Assembly (NCBI GenBank): GCA_005878835.1
Contig: VBMV01000065.1
Location: 1 to 51,111, forward strand
Source: Gammaproteobacteria bacterium
GTDB lineage: Bacteria > Pseudomonadota > Gammaproteobacteria > Steroidobacterales > Steroidobacteraceae
Direction: 5' to 3'
Length of the DNA: 51,111 nt
The notes under the pieces are model-generated. The model searched no databases. It was not told the DNA's origin and worked only from the letters and a program-made list of their open reading frames with translations. Within the stretch, counting starts at the first letter, position 1; each line of letters opens with the position of its first letter. The translations under genes were made by a program, and so were the position numbers. Of the stretch, positions 42,806 to 51,111 are shown piece by piece.

Positions 42806-43405
42806 ATGAGCGGCACCGGCAGTGCTGAGGAACGCAAGGTGAGCTCGCTGCGCGAGCTGTCGCCGGCGATCGAGCCGGTGCGCGATCTGTGGCCGCAGAT
42901 CGAGGCGCGGATCAACGCGGAGCGCAGCAGCGCACCCGCGGCGCAGCCGCGCACGGTGCGAGCGCGCGCCGTGCCGCCGCGCTGGCTCGCGGCCGCGGCC
43001 GTGGTGGCGAGCGTCGCGGTGGGCGTGTGGATCGGCAGGACTCTCCTGCCGGCGGCCCGCTCCGGGTCGGGGGGCGAGTCGACGATCAGCGCCTCGCGCG
43101 CGACCGCAGCCGGTGCGCCGACGGCGCTCGATGTGGCGTACGTGCCCGACCCGCGCTACCAGCGTGATCGTGCGGCGCTGATGCGATCGGTGCAGGCGCG
43201 GCTCGCGGCGCTGCCGCCCCCGGCCCGCGTCAAGGTCATGGCGAGTCTGGCGGCCATTCATCTTGCCAAGGAGGATCTGGAGAGCGCGCTCGGCGAGGAT
43301 CCGGGCAATGCGCTGCTGCAGGAGCTGCTGGTCAACACTTACCAGGACGAGATGCGCGTCCTCACGGACATCCACGCAGCCGGCGACGCTGGCAGGGGGA
43401 TCTGA
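42806..43405 (+). CDS. Putative anti-sigma factor (single-pass membrane protein)
   Basis: From ATG 42806 the product is 199 aa. The cytosolic N-terminal part contains SLRELSPAIEPVRDLWPQIE. One membrane helix follows at about residues 69-85 (LAAAAVVASVAVGVWIG), then a periplasmic domain with YVPDPRYQRDRAALMRSVQA. This is the topology of ECF anti-sigma factors, although there is no zinc-binding HxxxCxxC motif. Its position directly after the sigma gene is the main evidence. It is separated from the DUF4097 gene by 2 nt. Confidence 0.75.
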   Translation: MSGTGSAEERKVSSLRELSPAIEPVRDLWPQIEARINAERSSAPAAQPRTVRARAVPPRWLAAAAVVASVAVGVWIGRTLLPAARSGSGGESTISASRATAAGAPTALDVAYVPDPRYQRDRAALMRSVQARLAALPPPARVKVMASLAAIHLAKEDLESALGEDPGNALLQELLVNTYQDEMRVLTDIHAAGDAGRGI

Positions 43406-43407
43406 AC

Positions 43408-44298
43408 ATGAGGGTTTCCAGGCTGGCGGCCGCGATGACCGTACTGTTTGCGAGCGCGGCCGCCTGCGCCTCGGGCGATAAGACCTTCGAGCGCCAGGTG
43501 CCGGCGGAGGCGCACGGCGTGGTGGACATTTCCAACGTCAGCGGCACGGTCGTCGTGAGTGGCTGGGACCGCCCGGAAGTGAGCGTGCGCGCCGAGCTCG
43601 GCGAGGGGGTGGAGCGCGTGGACGTGAGCACCGATCACGGCCGCACCACCGTCAAGGTCGTGCTGCCGCACTCGGGGCACGGCGGCGAGGCCGACCTGCA
43701 CGTGCAGATCCCGAAGGACAGCGAGCTCGCCGTCTCGGCGGTGAGCGCCGATGTGGCTACGGCCGGCGTGACGGGCGCGCAGCGCCTGAACACGGTGAGC
43801 GGTGACATCACGGCAGAGCTCGGCGGCTCGGACCTGGAGCTCAAGAGCGTGAGCGGCAACGTCAAGCTCAAGGGCCATGGCCAGCCGGCGCGGCTGCACG
43901 TGAGCACGGTGAGCGGGGATGTACACCTGGAGCACGGGGCCGGGGAGCTGGAGGCCGGAACGGTGAGCGGGACGCTGGTGGTGTCGCTCGACAGCGCGCG
44001 CTCGGTGCGCGCGCGCAGCACCTCGGGCGATGTGCACTTCGAGGGGAAGCTGGCGCGCGGCGCGGACTTCGACGCCACCTCGGTGAGCGGCGATCTCAAC
44101 GTGCGCGCCAGTGCGGACGCGGGCTACGCCTACGAGGTCTCGACCTTCAGCGGCGACATTTCCAACTGCTTCAACGCGACGCCGAGCGAGCACGGCCACC
44201 TGCCGGGTCACACGCTGCAGGGCACGCGCGGGGATGGCGCCGGGCACCTGCGCCTGAAGACCATGAGCGGCGACGTGCAGCTGTGTGACCGCAAATGA
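43408..44298 (+). CDS. DUF4097-domain exported protein
   Basis: The 296-aa protein has a signal peptide (about residues 1-21, ASAAACAS) and then repeated short strands of the DUF4097 beta-helix-like fold: ISNVSGTVVVSG, LNTVSGDITAE, LKSVSGNVKLK, VSTVSGDVHLEH and KTMSGDVQLCD. The motif VSG(D/N)(V/I)xxx recurs about eight times. Such proteins accompany ECF sigma factors in many proteobacteria, and an envelope role is assumed. It is the third gene of the sigma operon. Confidence 0.85.
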   Translation: MRVSRLAAAMTVLFASAAACASGDKTFERQVPAEAHGVVDISNVSGTVVVSGWDRPEVSVRAELGEGVERVDVSTDHGRTTVKVVLPHSGHGGEADLHVQIPKDSELAVSAVSADVATAGVTGAQRLNTVSGDITAELGGSDLELKSVSGNVKLKGHGQPARLHVSTVSGDVHLEHGAGELEAGTVSGTLVVSLDSARSVRARSTSGDVHFEGKLARGADFDATSVSGDLNVRASADAGYAYEVSTFSGDISNCFNATPSEHGHLPGHTLQGTRGDGAGHLRLKTMSGDVQLCDRK

Positions 44299-44354
44299 CT
44301 GCCGCCCCGCCGGGGCGCGCGGTGAACGCGCCGCAATCTCGCTAGAATGGACGG

Positions 44355-45440
44355 GTGTCCCTCGCCACCGAAGCCGTAGCGCCCGCGCTCCTCGAGTGGC
44401 ACGCCCGCGATGGGCGCCACCACCTGCCCTGGCAGCAGGACCGCACGCCGTATCGCGTGTGGGTGTCCGAGATCATGTTGCAGCAGACGCAGGTCACGAC
44501 GGTGGCGCCCTACTACGAGCGCTTCATGGGGCGCTTCCCCGACGTGCGCTCGCTCGCCGCGGCTCCGGTCGATGAGGTGCTGCACCTGTGGTCGGGGTTG
44601 GGCTATTACGCGCGCGCGCGCAACCTGCACCGCGCGGCGGTGCGCATCCGCGATGACCACGGCGGGGAGTTACCCCGCGAGTTCGCGCAGCTCGCCGCCC
44701 TTCCCGGTATCGGGCGCTCGACCGCAGGCGCGATCCTGGCGCTCGCATACGGGGCGCGTTTCCCGATTCTCGATGGCAACGTGCGGCGCGTGCTGGCGCG
44801 CTACTTCGGCGTGGCGGGACCCTCCGCCGAGCGGGCCGTGGCGCAGCGGCTGTGGGAGCTGTCGGAGCGTTGTACGCCGCAAGTCGAGGTCGATGCGTAC
44901 ACCCAGGCGATCATGGATCTCGGCGCCACGGTGTGCGTGCGGCGCAAGCCCCTGTGTACTCACTGCCCGCTGGCGCAGAAGTGCCTCGCCCGGCGCACCG
45001 GCCGGCAGCACGAGCTGCCGGCGCCGCGGGTGAGGCGCGCGCGGCGCCTGCGGCGCGCGTTCATGGTGGTGGCGCTGCAGGACGACGGCAGCGTGCTGCT
45101 GGAGCGCCGGCCCGAGAGCGGCGTATGGGGGGGGCTGTGGTGCCTGCCGGAGTTCGCGACCGCCACCGCGGCCGGCGCGTTCGTGCGCGCCTGCTTGCGC
45201 GCGGCGGCGATCGAGCCACAACCCCTGAGCGAAATCCAGCACGCGTTCACCCACTTCGATCTCGCGATCACCCCGCTCCTGGTGCGCTGTGCGGGCGCGT
45301 GGGCCGTGAGGCAGGAGGGAGCGCAAGCGAGCCTTTGGTATAACATCCGTGCACCGGCGCGCATCGGCCTGCCCGCTCCCATCACGACGCTGCTCGCGAG
45401 CCTGGCGAGCGAGTCGCTGTTCGATGCCCGCACGGCCTAG
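44355..45440 (+). CDS. mutY: Adenine DNA glycosylase MutY
   Basis: MutY removes adenine mispaired with 8-oxoguanine, complementing MutM at 3808. The 361-aa protein has Glu39 ([13 protein letters not shown]), the Hh[13 protein letters not shown] and catalytic Asp140 ([14 protein letters not shown]). The [4Fe-4S] ligands are Cys194, Cys201, Cys204 and Cys210 (C-x6-C-x2-C-x5-C). A C-terminal Nudix-like 8-oxoG-recognition domain holds [15 protein letters not shown] and [16 protein letters not shown] 44355 gives the family length. yggX follows 15 bp later, the standard gammaproteobacterial pair. Confidence 0.97.
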   Translation: MSLATEAVAPALLEWHARDGRHHLPWQQDRTPYRVWVSEIMLQQTQVTTVAPYYERFMGRFPDVRSLAAAPVDEVLHLWSGLGYYARARNLHRAAVRIRDDHGGELPREFAQLAALPGIGRSTAGAILALAYGARFPILDGNVRRVLARYFGVAGPSAERAVAQRLWELSERCTPQVEVDAYTQAIMDLGATVCVRRKPLCTHCPLAQKCLARRTGRQHELPAPRVRRARRLRRAFMVVALQDDGSVLLERRPESGVWGGLWCLPEFATATAAGAFVRACLRAAAIEPQPLSEIQHAFTHFDLAITPLLVRCAGAWAVRQEGAQASLWYNIRAPARIGLPAPITTLLASLASESLFDARTA

Positions 45441-45455
45441 CGCGAGGAGGTTGGC

Positions 45456-45734
45456 GTGTCACGCATGGTGCAGTGTGTTGTCCTGAAGCGCGAGGCCCCG
45501 GGGCTCGAGCGGGTCCCGTATCCGGGTGAGCTCGGCCGGCGCATCTACGAGAGCGTTTCCAGGGAGGGCTGGGCGCGCTGGCTGGCGCACCAGACCATGC
45601 TCATCAACGAGTATCGCCTCACGCCGATCGAGCCCAAGGCGCGCAAGTTCCTGGAGACGGAAATGGAGAAGTTCTTCTTCGGGGCCGGCTCGCAGGCGCC
45701 CGAAGGCTATCAGCCGCCCAAGGCGGGGAGTTAG
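45456..45734 (+). CDS. yggX: Oxidative-damage-protection protein YggX
   Basis: The 92-aa product begins MSRMVQCVVLKREAPGLERV, with the family Cys7, and contains PYPGELGRRIYESVSREGW, LINEYRLTPIEPKARKFL and MEKFFF. YggX is an Fe(II)-trafficking protein that protects Fe-S enzymes such as MutY from oxidation. GAGGAGG at 45444-45450 supports GTG 45456 over a later ATG. The mutY-yggX order is conserved. Confidence 0.96.
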   Translation: MSRMVQCVVLKREAPGLERVPYPGELGRRIYESVSREGWARWLAHQTMLINEYRLTPIEPKARKFLETEMEKFFFGAGSQAPEGYQPPKAGS

Positions 45735-45758
45735 CCGCCTGCGCCGCGGGCCGCGCGG

Positions 45759-46382
45759 CTACAGGTGGATCAGGCCGCGCTTGTGCGCCACCGCGACCGC
45801 TTCGGTGCGGCTGATGGCGTCGAGCTTGGTGAGGATGGCCTTCACGTGGGTCTTGGCGGTGCCCTCGGTGATGGACAGCCGCCGCGCAATGTCCTTGTTG
45901 CTGCGGCCCTGGGCGACGAGCTGCAACACGTCGAGCTCGCGCTGCGTCAGGCTCGGCTTCGCCATGCGCTGCAGCGCCTTGGCGGCCACGGCGGATGAGG
46001 TATAGGGACGGTCCTCGCTCACCGCGCGGATGGCGGAGAGGATCTCCTGCCTGGGGGCGTCCTTCAGCAGGTATCCCTTGGCGCCCTGGGAGAGGCACTG
46101 AAAAATGTCCTCATCGCCATCGTAGGTGGTCATGATGAGGATGCAGGCCTTGGGATGCGTCTCGAGCACCCGCTGCACCACCGACACGCCGTCCCGCTTG
46201 GGCATGCGCAGGTCCAGCACCAGCACATCGGGCCGATGTTGCTCATAAGCCGCGATCGCCTCATCGCCGTCGCCTGCTTCCGCGACCACTTCCATGTCGG
46301 CCTGCTGGTTGACCATGGCCGCCAGGCCGTCGCGCACCACCGGATGATCATCGGCGAGTACGACGCGAATATTCGTCTTCAT
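45759..46382 (-). CDS. NarL/FixJ-family response regulator
   Basis: The 207-aa regulator starts MKTNIRVVLADDHPVVRDGL and has phospho-acceptor Asp57 (VLVLDLRMPKRDG). Lys in GYLLKDA and a LuxR-type helix-turn-helix (LTQRELDVLQLVAQGRSNKD, TEGTAKTHVKAILTKL) follow. The frame extends to 46463, but that part overlaps the kinase gene and lacks homology. It is cotranscribed 11 nt after the sensor kinase. The RND efflux genes upstream on the same strand are plausible targets. Confidence 0.94.
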   Translation of the reverse strand: MKTNIRVVLADDHPVVRDGLAAMVNQQADMEVVAEAGDGDEAIAAYEQHRPDVLVLDLRMPKRDGVSVVQRVLETHPKACILIMTTYDGDEDIFQCLSQGAKGYLLKDAPRQEILSAIRAVSEDRPYTSSAVAAKALQRMAKPSLTQRELDVLQLVAQGRSNKDIARRLSITEGTAKTHVKAILTKLDAISRTEAVAVAHKRGLIHL

Positions 46383-46393
46383 GACCGCAGCCA

Positions 46394-48196
46394 CTACGAG
46401 GTTCGCTTCTCGATGCGCACGCTCACGCGCGTGCCCGCCCCGGGCTGGCTGTCGATCTGCCACGCCCCGCCGATCGCGCCGGCGCGCTGGCGCATGCTGG
46501 AGAGGCCAAAGCCCTCACCCGTGTACACATCGGGTCGCTGCAGCAACCCTACGCCGTCGTCCGCGACCGCGAGCTCCCAGTGGGCGGGCTCATCGGTCAT
46601 GGTGATGCGCACCGTTTGCGGGCGGGCATGCCGCACCGCATTACTCACGGCCTCCTGCGCGATGCGCAGCAGCTCGTGCTCGTGCTCCGGACGCAGGCCG
46701 GTCGCGATGCCGCCGCCTTCGAAGGTGCAGGTGACGCCGCCGGGCACCGTGGAGCGATCGGCGAGCTGCCGCAGCGCGATCTCGAGTCCCGGGCGCCGGG
46801 TCTGATCCAGACGCAGCGCCATCACCGAGCGGCGCGCTTCGGTGAGCCCGTCGCGCGCCAGCTCCCGGATGCGCGATAAAGTCACCGCGAGCTCCGAGCC
46901 GCGCTTCTTGCAGGAGGGGAACTCCTCCACCGCGCCCAGCTGCAGCAGAATGCCGGTGAAGGACTGCGCCAGCCCGTCGTGAATCTCCTGGCCGATGCGT
47001 GTGCGCTCCATGAGCACGGCGGCTTCCTTGGCCGAGTAGGCGAGGCGCGTCAGCTGCACGGCGAGCGTTGCCTGCTGCGCGAGCGCCACCAGCAGCTCGC
47101 TCTTCTGCACGTCCTCGGCGTTGCGCTGAAAGGTCAGCACCAGAAAGCCGACGCTGCGCGCGCCGAACACCAGCGGATAGACCACGGTGCCGACCGCGCC
47201 CTCACTGCGATGAAAGGCGAGCACGCCCGGCCAGATCTCCGTCTCCTGGCGCGCGATCTCCAGATACAGGGGCTCGCGCAGCTCGGCGAACCGCGCGGTG
47301 AAAGACGAGCCGCTCACCGGCACGCTGGCCGCGAACGGCGGCTGCCCGAGCTGCCCGTCGCGCACGTGCGCGACGATGCGCCACTGTTGCAGCGAGTCCT
47401 TCAGCACGATCACCGCACCGGAGACGGCATTGAACTGGCGCGTCGCCTCGAGCAGCATGTGGCCCATGAAGCTGTGCAGGTCGGTCTGGCCGGCGAGGCG
47501 CTCGAGGTTGGCGCGGATCACGGCGTTCGCCTTGGCGAGCCCGGCGACGCGCTCCTCCGCGGCGCGCTCGCGCTCACGGCGCACGTCATCGACGAGCCGT
47601 TCGCGGTGCAGCGCGGCGCCGATCACGCCAGCGGCGGTCTCGAGCGCGGCCAGCTCGGAAGCATCGATGGCCCGCTGCTGGCGAGTGTTGTCGAAGCCCA
47701 CCACCCCGATGAACTCGCTCGCCACGAAGATCGGCACGATCGCCTTGGTCTTGGTGTCGACGCCTTCGATGCCCGCGGTGGCGCGGCCGCCAGGAGTCTC
47801 GCTCGGGCTGAGGCACACGCTGCGCCCGGCGCGCAGCTGTGCGCACACGCCCGAGAGGGCACGCTCGTCGCACGAGAAGCTGCACGTGTCATGCAGGTAC
47901 GGCGTCACGCCCGGCCCCGTCCACTCGCTCACCACCACGAGTAGCGGCTCGCCTTGCGGACCGGTACGCGTTTCCATGACGCTGACGCGATCGACGTGGG
48001 CTGCCTCCCCGATCAGTCCCAGCACGCTCGGGATGGCGGCGCGCACGTCGGGGGCCTCGAGCAGCAGGCGGCTCGCCCTGGCAGAAGCGGTGAGCAGTCG
48101 CTCCCGCGCCCGCAGGGACTCGTTGATCTCGCTGAGCTTCTCGGCACAGGGAGTGGCTTGGGCTTCCGGTTCCAGGACGGCCACATTCGCGTTCAT
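46394..48196 (-). CDS. Cytosolic GAF-GAF sensor histidine kinase (HisKA_3 type) with cysteine cluster
   Basis: From ATG 48196 the protein is 600 aa with no membrane segment. GAF1 (about 35-200) contains Cys105, Cys109, Cys118 and Cys128 (HDTCSFSCDERALSGVC... C) and ends FIGVVGFDNTRQQ. A second GAF (about 235-385) contains VSGAVIVLKDSLQQW and GTVVYPLVFGARSVGFL. HisKA_3 has the phosphorylated His406 (IGQEIHDGLAQSF) and the HATPase ADDGVG...GEGFGLSSMRQR. This is the NarX/DegS class. The four spaced Cys in GAF1 could bind metal, Fe-S or act as a redox switch (inference). The start is uncertain (frame open to 48358) and lacks a good ribosome-binding site. Confidence 0.9.
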   Translation of the reverse strand: MNANVAVLEPEAQATPCAEKLSEINESLRARERLLTASARASRLLLEAPDVRAAIPSVLGLIGEAAHVDRVSVMETRTGPQGEPLLVVVSEWTGPGVTPYLHDTCSFSCDERALSGVCAQLRAGRSVCLSPSETPGGRATAGIEGVDTKTKAIVPIFVASEFIGVVGFDNTRQQRAIDASELAALETAAGVIGAALHRERLVDDVRRERERAAEERVAGLAKANAVIRANLERLAGQTDLHSFMGHMLLEATRQFNAVSGAVIVLKDSLQQWRIVAHVRDGQLGQPPFAASVPVSGSSFTARFAELREPLYLEIARQETEIWPGVLAFHRSEGAVGTVVYPLVFGARSVGFLVLTFQRNAEDVQKSELLVALAQQATLAVQLTRLAYSAKEAAVLMERTRIGQEIHDGLAQSFTGILLQLGAVEEFPSCKKRGSELAVTLSRIRELARDGLTEARRSVMALRLDQTRRPGLEIALRQLADRSTVPGGVTCTFEGGGIATGLRPEHEHELLRIAQEAVSNAVRHARPQTVRITMTDEPAHWELAVADDGVGLLQRPDVYTGEGFGLSSMRQRAGAIGGAWQIDSQPGAGTRVSVRIEKRTS

Positions 48197-48388
48197 GTCG
48201 GGAGGTACTCGCAAGCTTTCCAGGGGCAGGTCGGAAAGTCTAGCGCGCCGGGAACGTGCTCTGCCGCTACGGACGCTTCTCTCTATCTTAAGAGGGAGCG
48301 GGGCGGACTCGCCCTGAGTCCCTGGCGGGCGCGCGTCCCGGGCTACTTCCGGCGGCATGAGATGACGATCCTGTGGTGAATCAAATGC

Positions 48389-49861
48389 TTAGCCACCTGC
48401 TTGCCGGACATAGCGCGGCACAGGCGCCATTTCCCAGCCGCCGCCCAAGGCCTTGTAGACGGCAATCAGACTGGTCGCCGCATCGGTGCGCACCTGCGCG
48501 AGGCGGTCTTCGGCGGCGAGCTGCGTGCGCTCGGCATCGAGCACCTCGAGAAAATCCACCATCCCTCCCTCGTAGCGGGTGCGCGCGATGCGCGCCGCGG
48601 TGAGGCTCTCGCGGGCCGCATCCTGCGCGTCCTTCAGACTGTCGCGGGTGCGCGCATGGGTGACGAGCGCGTTCTCGGTCTCCTCCAGCGCGCGCAGCAC
48701 GGTCTGCTCGTAGCCCGCGAGCGCCACATCGGCACGGGCGCGGCTGCCCGCGATCTGCGCTCTCACCCGCCCCAGATCGAAGGCCGGCCAGGAGATGGCG
48801 GGCCCGATCACGTAGCCGCGGGTGGACGCCTGGCCCAGGTAGGCGGGCTCGGTGGCGGTGTAGGTGAAATTGCCGGTGAACGTGACCTTCGGAAACAGAT
48901 CGCCGATCGCCACACCGACGCGCGCGGTGGAGGCGGCGAGGGAGCGCTCGGCGACGCGGATGTCGGGCCTGCGGCGCAGGAGAGCGGCGGGGTCGCCAAC
49001 GGCGGTGATCTGCGGCAGGTCCGGCAGCTCGCGCGGCGGTGTCAGCAGGTCATTGAGCGCGTTGGGCTCGCGGCCCGTGAGCACCGCCAGGCGGTGAATC
49101 GAGCGCGCGACCTGCGCCTGCAGCGGTCCGATGGTGGCGAGGGTGGTGGACAGCTGCGAGCGGGCGCGCGAGGTGTCGAGCTCGGTGCCACGGCCGGCAT
49201 CCAGGCGCACCTGGGTGAGGCCCGCGGTCTCGCGCTGGTTGTCGACGTTACGCCGTGCGACGGCAAGCTGGGTCTGCGCACCGCGCAGCTCGAAGTAGCT
49301 GCGCGCCACTTCCGCCGTCACCGACACCTGGGCATCGCGCAGGCTCGCCTCCGCGCCCTCGACTTCCGCGTGCCGCGCCTCGAGGCCCCGGCGCACGCGG
49401 CCGAAGAAGTCGAGCTCCCAGAACGCATCGAAGCCGGCGTCGTACAGCTGTCCCTGCAACAGGGTGCCGGTGGGACTCTCGAGCGCCGGCAGCCGCTCCC
49501 TGGTGTAGCCGCCGGCGGCGGTGACCGTGGGCGCGAGGTCGAACCCGGCTTCGCGGCGAAGCGCCCGCGCCTCGACGAGTCGTCCCAAGGCCATGCGCAG
49601 GTCGTGATTGGCCTGCAGCGCCTCATCGACGAGTTGGTTCAGGGTGTCATCGCCGAGCTGCGTCCAGAACTTCCCCTGGGCGTCAGCAGTGGAGAAGGCG
49701 CCGTCCCTGGCACCTTCGAACTGCGGCGCGACCTGGCTGTCGGGCTTCACGTAGTTCGGTCCCACCGCGCACCCGGCGAGTCCCGCGGCGAGGCCGAGGA
49801 GCGCGATCGGCGCCCCGAGTCTCGCAGGCGCCGCGCGGCGCTTCAGGTTGCTGTCAGTCAT
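48389..49861 (-). CDS. NodT-family outer-membrane efflux channel lipoprotein
   Basis: The 490-aa protein starts MTDSNLKRRAAPARLGAP and has a lipobox GLAGC near residue 31. Two outer-membrane efflux protein (OEP) repeats follow: WTQLGDDTLNQLVDEALQAN...LRMALGRLVEA and ARYEGGMVDFLEVLDAERTQ. GPNYVKPDS after the lipid Cys is the NodT/OprM signature. It forms the exit duct for the RND pump encoded just upstream, whose stop overlaps this start by 8 nt. Coordinated expression is therefore expected. The membrane-fusion protein must lie beyond the window, upstream of the permease. Confidence 0.94.
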   Translation of the reverse strand: MTDSNLKRRAAPARLGAPIALLGLAAGLAGCAVGPNYVKPDSQVAPQFEGARDGAFSTADAQGKFWTQLGDDTLNQLVDEALQANHDLRMALGRLVEARALRREAGFDLAPTVTAAGGYTRERLPALESPTGTLLQGQLYDAGFDAFWELDFFGRVRRGLEARHAEVEGAEASLRDAQVSVTAEVARSYFELRGAQTQLAVARRNVDNQRETAGLTQVRLDAGRGTELDTSRARSQLSTTLATIGPLQAQVARSIHRLAVLTGREPNALNDLLTPPRELPDLPQITAVGDPAALLRRRPDIRVAERSLAASTARVGVAIGDLFPKVTFTGNFTYTATEPAYLGQASTRGYVIGPAISWPAFDLGRVRAQIAGSRARADVALAGYEQTVLRALEETENALVTHARTRDSLKDAQDAARESLTAARIARTRYEGGMVDFLEVLDAERTQLAAEDRLAQVRTDAATSLIAVYKALGGGWEMAPVPRYVRQAGG

Positions 49862-51111
49862 GAAGAGGCTCCGGGGCCGGGAGGTGGCCGGTTGAGTCGG
49901 CTGCGGTGTGCCGCGCCGAATCGGCCTCGCCATGCCGCGACGCGCGCCGCACGAACACGTAGAACACGGGAGTGAGCAGCAACCCGAAGGCGGTGACGCC
50001 GATCATCCCGGCGAACACCGTGATGCCGAGCGCGTGCCGCACCTCGGCTCCGGCGCCGGTGGCCAGAGTGAGCGGCACGACGCCCATGATGAAGGCCATG
50101 GAGGTCATGAGGATGGGACGCAGCCGCAGGTGCGCGGCCTCGAGCACCGCCGTCTTCGCATCCCGCCCGTGCTCCTCCTGCAGATGCTTGGCGAACTCGA
50201 CGATCAATATGGCGTTCTTGCACGCCAGGCCCACCAGCACCAGGAGGCCTATCTGCGTGAAGATGTTGTTGTCCCCGTGGTCGAGCTTCAGCGCCGTGAC
50301 CGCGGGCAACAGGCACATCGGCACGATCAGGATGATCGCGAGCGGGAGCGAGAGGCTCTCGTATTGCGCCGCGAGCACCAGGAAGACGAACAGTACGCAC
50401 AGCGGAAATACCAGCAGTCCCGTATTGCCCGAGATGAGCTGCTGGTAGGCGAGATCCGTCCACTCGTACGACATGCCGCGCGGCAGCGTCTGATCGAGGA
50501 TGTTTGCCATTGCCGCCTGGGCCTGCCCCGAGCTGAACCCCGGCGCGGGCCCGCCGTTGATGTCCGCCGCGGTGTAGGCGTTGTAGCGCTGCACCACGTC
50601 GGGACCGAAGGAGCGCGAGACATTGATGACCGAGCCCAGGGGCACCATCTCGCCGGCGGCGTTACGGGTCTTGAGCGGCATGACGTCGTCGAGCTGGGAA
50701 CGGAACGGGGCATCCGCCTGCGCGACCACCTGATAAGTGCGGCCGAAGCGGTTGAAGTCGTTGACGTAGAGCGAGCCCAGGTACACCTGCAGCGTCTCGA
50801 ACACGTCCGAGAGCCTCACGTTCTCGCGCTTCGCCTTGACACGATCGACGTCGACGTCGAGCTGCGGGACATTGATCTGGTAGGTGCTGAAGGCGCCTCC
50901 GAGCGCCGGATTCTGGTACGCCTTCCCGAGGGCCTCCGAGAGAGCCGCAAACAGCGCCTGCGGCCCGGCGTCGGCCCGATCCTCCACCTGCAGCTTGAAT
51001 CCGCCGAGGGTGCCGAGGCCGATCACCGGCGGGGGCGTCACGACGATCACGAAGGCGTCCTGGATGGACGCCATCTTCTGATTCAGCGCCGCGGCGATGG
51101 CAGGACCGGAC
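49854..51111 (-). CDS. RND multidrug efflux permease (HAE1 family), C-terminal part
   Basis: The frame is open through the right edge of the window, so the 5' part of a ~1040-aa pump is missing; about 418 C-terminal residues are present. It contains IQDAFVIVVTPPPVIGLG, the pore-docking segment IDRVKAKREN-like YQINVPQLDVDVDRVKAK, VVQRYNAYTAADINGG, and the last membrane helices. Among these are LFVFLVLAAQYESLSLPLA, LVLVGLACKNAILIVEFAKH and RPILMTSMAFIMGVVPL. The ATG at 51074 is internal, not a start. It couples drug export to proton entry, and its stop overlaps the NodT-type gene. Confidence 0.94.
   Translation of the reverse strand, partial: SGPAIAAALNQKMASIQDAFVIVVTPPPVIGLGTLGGFKLQVEDRADAGPQALFAALSEALGKAYQNPALGGAFSTYQINVPQLDVDVDRVKAKRENVRLSDVFETLQVYLGSLYVNDFNRFGRTYQVVAQADAPFRSQLDDVMPLKTRNAAGEMVPLGSVINVSRSFGPDVVQRYNAYTAADINGGPAPGFSSGQAQAAMANILDQTLPRGMSYEWTDLAYQQLISGNTGLLVFPLCVLFVFLVLAAQYESLSLPLAIILIVPMCLLPAVTALKLDHGDNNIFTQIGLLVLVGLACKNAILIVEFAKHLQEEHGRDAKTAVLEAAHLRLRPILMTSMAFIMGVVPLTLATGAGAEVRHALGITVFAGMIGVTAFGLLLTPVFYVFVRRASRHGEADSARHTAADSTGHLPAPEPLHD

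Noticed and set aside
48401-49975. 524-codon plus-strand open frame opposite the NodT-type gene
   Set aside because: A GC-rich shadow; the minus frame has full OEP motifs and a lipobox.

Overview
The window is about 51 kb of GC-rich DNA (roughly two thirds G+C by eye) from the chromosome of a gammaproteobacterium. The clearest support is gene order. rsmD-coaD, rpmB-rpmG-mutM, radC/coaBC-dut, pyrE next to an ExoIII/Crc-type gene, and mutY-yggX are all arrangements typical of Gammaproteobacteria. GTGA, ATGA and TTGA start/stop overlaps, a TonB-dependent receptor and S10-peptidase- and AmpG-type genes fit an environmental Nevskiales/Steroidobacteraceae-like lineage, but that rank is an inference. 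I see no phage, transposase or CRISPR array.

Layout. 1-1424: start of a secreted lipase-like lipoprotein, cut by the window edge. 1506-2991: rsmD (with an apparent internal deletion), coaD and a small TIGR03067-like gene. 2966-5052 (minus): rpmB-rpmG-mutM-alkA-like operon with a good sigma-70 promoter. 5276-9830: a small exported protein, radC, coaBC-dut, a beta-barrel protein and a DUF4124 protein. 9868-14798: pyrE diverging from an ExoIII/Crc homologue with intact catalytic residues, then ampG-like, a Rieske protein, a small acidic protein, marC-like and trmB. 14903-22539: S10 carboxypeptidase, a small membrane protein, a TonB receptor, and a two-subunit molybdenum hydroxylase (IorA/IorB type). 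22554-26133: LOG-family protein, a membrane-anchored trypsin-like protease, a coiled-coil membrane protein and an OmpA-like protein.

26284-32853 looks like a more variable patch. It holds a beta-barrel gene remnant, tRNA-Gly(CCC), a 12-repeat Kelch-like lipoprotein diverging from an Ig/PQQ-propeller lipoprotein, a decayed DUF3291 gene and a DUF4386 membrane protein.

32941-41924 is the most striking region. It is one tightly coupled heme operon, hemA-hemL-[histidine kinase-response regulator]-hemC-hemD-hemB-hemE-hemF. It carries the pathway from glutamyl-tRNA to protoporphyrinogen IX, apart from the final oxidase and ferrochelatase, with a complete two-component system in the middle. An 87-bp leader with nested inverted repeats precedes it. 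HemA and HemF differ from the usual enterobacterial forms. I consider a heme-operon-embedded sensor circuit the best candidate for an undescribed system here.

41888-45734: a possible tiny antisense gene, an ECF sigma/anti-sigma/DUF4097 envelope-stress module, mutY and yggX. 45759-51111 (minus): a NarL-type response regulator and GAF-GAF sensor kinase downstream of an RND efflux pump (permease cut by the window end) and its NodT-type outer-membrane channel.
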